Positions 62,550 through 64,000 of a stretch of DNA of 64,000 nt are shown here, in pieces (within the stretch, counting starts at the first letter, position 1; every line of letters starts with the position of its first letter). Below the pieces are notes generated by a model that was given only the letters and a program-made list of their open reading frames with translations, was not told the DNA's origin and did not search any database. This DNA is from Actinomycetes bacterium (GTDB lineage Bacteria > Actinomycetota > Actinomycetes > Nanopelagicales > Nanopelagicaceae): contig BJFZ01000003.1 of assembly GCA_014190175.1 (NCBI GenBank), positions 13,585 through 77,584 on the forward strand. The letters are read 5' to 3'. The position numbers were made by a program, and so were the translations under genes.

Positions 62550-64000
62550 ATGTTCAAACGGCTTTTGGCAATTTCAGTTTCCGTTTGCTTGCTTATCCCT
62601 ACCGCTGCTTTTGGTTCGAATGAAGCTTTTAGTTTTCGGGGAATTGGTATTCCAGGAGAGACTGTTTTTACTATCGCTGAAGAAGCGGCGGCGACGGTGT
62701 CTTCGTTAGCAATACAGCCAGCAGCGGTAACTGGTACGGATAAACGTGGTGAATGGCGGAACTGTACTTCTGTCCGTGACCCTGAATGTGAACCATCAAC
62801 TGGAGCCGGATCCAAAGTAGGCGAAAGTGGAGTGGTAGGAAATGCGGTTCTAGATTTTTGTCGAAGCAAAGATCAAGAGAATTGCATTGAATCATTTGAG
62901 ATCGCAAGTGACGGTAAGAAATTCAAACCCGCAAATTTTTTGCGAAACCTAAAAAGTAATATGAGCATTCCACCTGATAAACCATTAGGTTACCCGGGCG
63001 GTTCGACTGCGCTAATTTGGGATGAATCCAATATTGATGCAGGTTCAAAAGTTAAATATCTCATTAGTTCGAGCTATGGCTTGGGATATTGGACAGGAGC
63101 ATCCAAATTCGACATAAACAATATTTCTTTCTCCATAACCCCATTTCTCGAAGTTCAAGGTGATTTTCGCGGACCGACAATAGATCCAGCTCTGCCGGCA
63201 ACAAATCGTATTACCTGGGGAAGTGACGGTAGATATTTCTTAAATGAGAATGGCTCGGCGGGCATTCAAATTGATTTTGACACACAAAAAACATTTCGGC
63301 TAAAGGTGCGGGTTGTTAATTCTATCGCTGGATGGTTTCGTGGCAGATTAAAAGATCCTGTGATCTCAATTGATAAATTTAGTGCGACAAATAACGTGGT
63401 GACGTTGCAAGGTGAACCAGTAAAAGTTCTAACTATGGGATATGTCAAGAAAAGATCCGACCTTAATGCACAGGAAAATCAATGGTGGCAGAATAACGGT
63501 CAATCAAATCAAACTACTCCACAGAGCTCTAATCGCGAATCAGTCTTTGAGTATATTGAGTATTTTCGACCTAAAGTTGGTGACAAAGCTATCGGAAGCA
63601 ATACTTATTGGACAATTCAATCCGTAACTATGGGAAACGATAACAATTGCCTAAATGATAAAAGCAAAGTGATTGGAATCGTAACTACAAATTCAATGGG
63701 TTATGAAGGCGGGTCTCCCTCTTTTTCTAACGGGACTCTAAGTTACAAAGTAGCTGGAATGCACTTCTTACCTGATGGTTCTACATTGGCAACCGGAACT
63801 TATGATTTAGTTATGAGAAGTGAAGTTGCGCGCTGTTTATATGGGTTTAGTAGCGCTCCTGTATCGGCTTCTGTTTCCATTACAGGTAGCGATCAAACTT
63901 CGGTTGCCACAACTTTGGTAAACGAAAAAGATGGATGGTTGAAATTAGCTGCTTACGGTTTTAACTTTTCTAACCCAGTGATAAAAGTAAGAATTACACA
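62550..64000 (+). CDS. Large secreted protein, 3' end outside window
   Basis: An ATG at 62550 behind AGGG (62541-62544) opens 483 codons without a stop to the right edge. The signal peptide (MFKRLLAISVSVCLLIPTAA, cleavage near AFG-SN) is clear. The mature part has several cysteines in the first 100 residues (RNCTS, PECEP, DFCRS, ENCIE), then beta-rich sequence with many Ser/Asn/Gly, and further Cys (NNCLND, ARCLYG). No known domain is recognised. It resembles the large extracellular or surface proteins of unknown function seen in planktonic actinobacteria. Confidence 0.75.
   Translation, partial: MFKRLLAISVSVCLLIPTAAFGSNEAFSFRGIGIPGETVFTIAEEAAATVSSLAIQPAAVTGTDKRGEWRNCTSVRDPECEPSTGAGSKVGESGVVGNAVLDFCRSKDQENCIESFEIASDGKKFKPANFLRNLKSNMSIPPDKPLGYPGGSTALIWDESNIDAGSKVKYLISSSYGLGYWTGASKFDINNISFSITPFLEVQGDFRGPTIDPALPATNRITWGSDGRYFLNENGSAGIQIDFDTQKTFRLKVRVVNSIAGWFRGRLKDPVISIDKFSATNNVVTLQGEPVKVLTMGYVKKRSDLNAQENQWWQNNGQSNQTTPQSSNRESVFEYIEYFRPKVGDKAIGSNTYWTIQSVTMGNDNNCLNDKSKVIGIVTTNSMGYEGGSPSFSNGTLSYKVAGMHFLPDGSTLATGTYDLVMRSEVARCLYGFSSAPVSASVSITGSDQTSVATTLVNEKDGWLKLAAYGFNFSNPVIKVRIT

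Overview
The window looks like a chromosomal segment of a streamlined, low-GC actinobacterium. By eye the GC content is about 40-43 %, genes are tightly packed and often overlap by 4 bp, and there is no insertion sequence, phage or CRISPR array. Actinobacteria-restricted families (DUF3263, DUF3027, DUF2530, DUF501, GlpR/SepX, the CopD-CtaG fusion, actinobacterial SerC) fix the phylum. AT-richness, compactness and a photolyase suggest a planktonic freshwater lineage of the acI/Nanopelagicales type; that last step is inference.

Left part (1-20.5 kb): a partial NDH-2 NADH dehydrogenase, an SDR/DUF2867 protein, a UbiA-type prenyltransferase, a group II PLP decarboxylase, then DUF3263, a lone groEL with a CIRCE-like operator, DUF3027, a cold-shock protein and DUF2530. 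An MFS transporter, serC, pdxH, citrate synthase, photolyase, a membrane GGDEF protein, a Tat-exported Rieske protein, an SDR/GMC oxidoreductase pair and an enolase-superfamily enzyme follow, ending at tRNA-Arg(CCU).

Middle (20.6-45.6 kb): a secreted beta-helix protein, purU, an MMPL transporter, then a long stretch whose gene order matches Mycobacterium from memory: FmdB, 5-FCL, galU-glp(moeA)-rimJ-glpR, pmt/rsmI, metG-tatD-rsmA-ispE, TetR, tRNA-Gln, glmU-prs-rplY-pth. The rpfB gene usually found between tatD and rsmA is absent. CopC and CopD-CtaG genes and an acyl-CoA dehydrogenase are inserted.

Right part (45.6-64 kb): a sugar or sugar-acid catabolic block (FGGY kinase, enolase-superfamily protein, SMP-30 lactonase, DUF4432 mutarotase-like protein, SDR) and ppc interrupt the conserved order. 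It resumes with mfd, a SurA-like lipoprotein, mazG, eno, ftsB, DUF501, ppx and a family-5 uracil-DNA glycosylase, then a tRNA with a UAA anticodon and a large secreted protein running off the end.

Main points for a second look: (i) the MoeA homologue beside glpR has lost domain II and every molybdopterin motif, so it looks like a Glp kept only for cell division; (ii) many non-operonic genes have a TANNNT box 6-8 nt before the start codon and no Shine-Dalgarno, indicating widespread leaderless mRNAs; (iii) a structured leader precedes rplY; (iv) the UAA-anticodon tRNA has a short variable loop; (v) the CopC-like, SAF/CpaB-like and one enolase-superfamily protein lack signature residues or domains; (vi) several short tandem repeats with 9-10 bp period sit at gene boundaries; (vii) small proteins of 26, 35 and 45 residues are easily missed.
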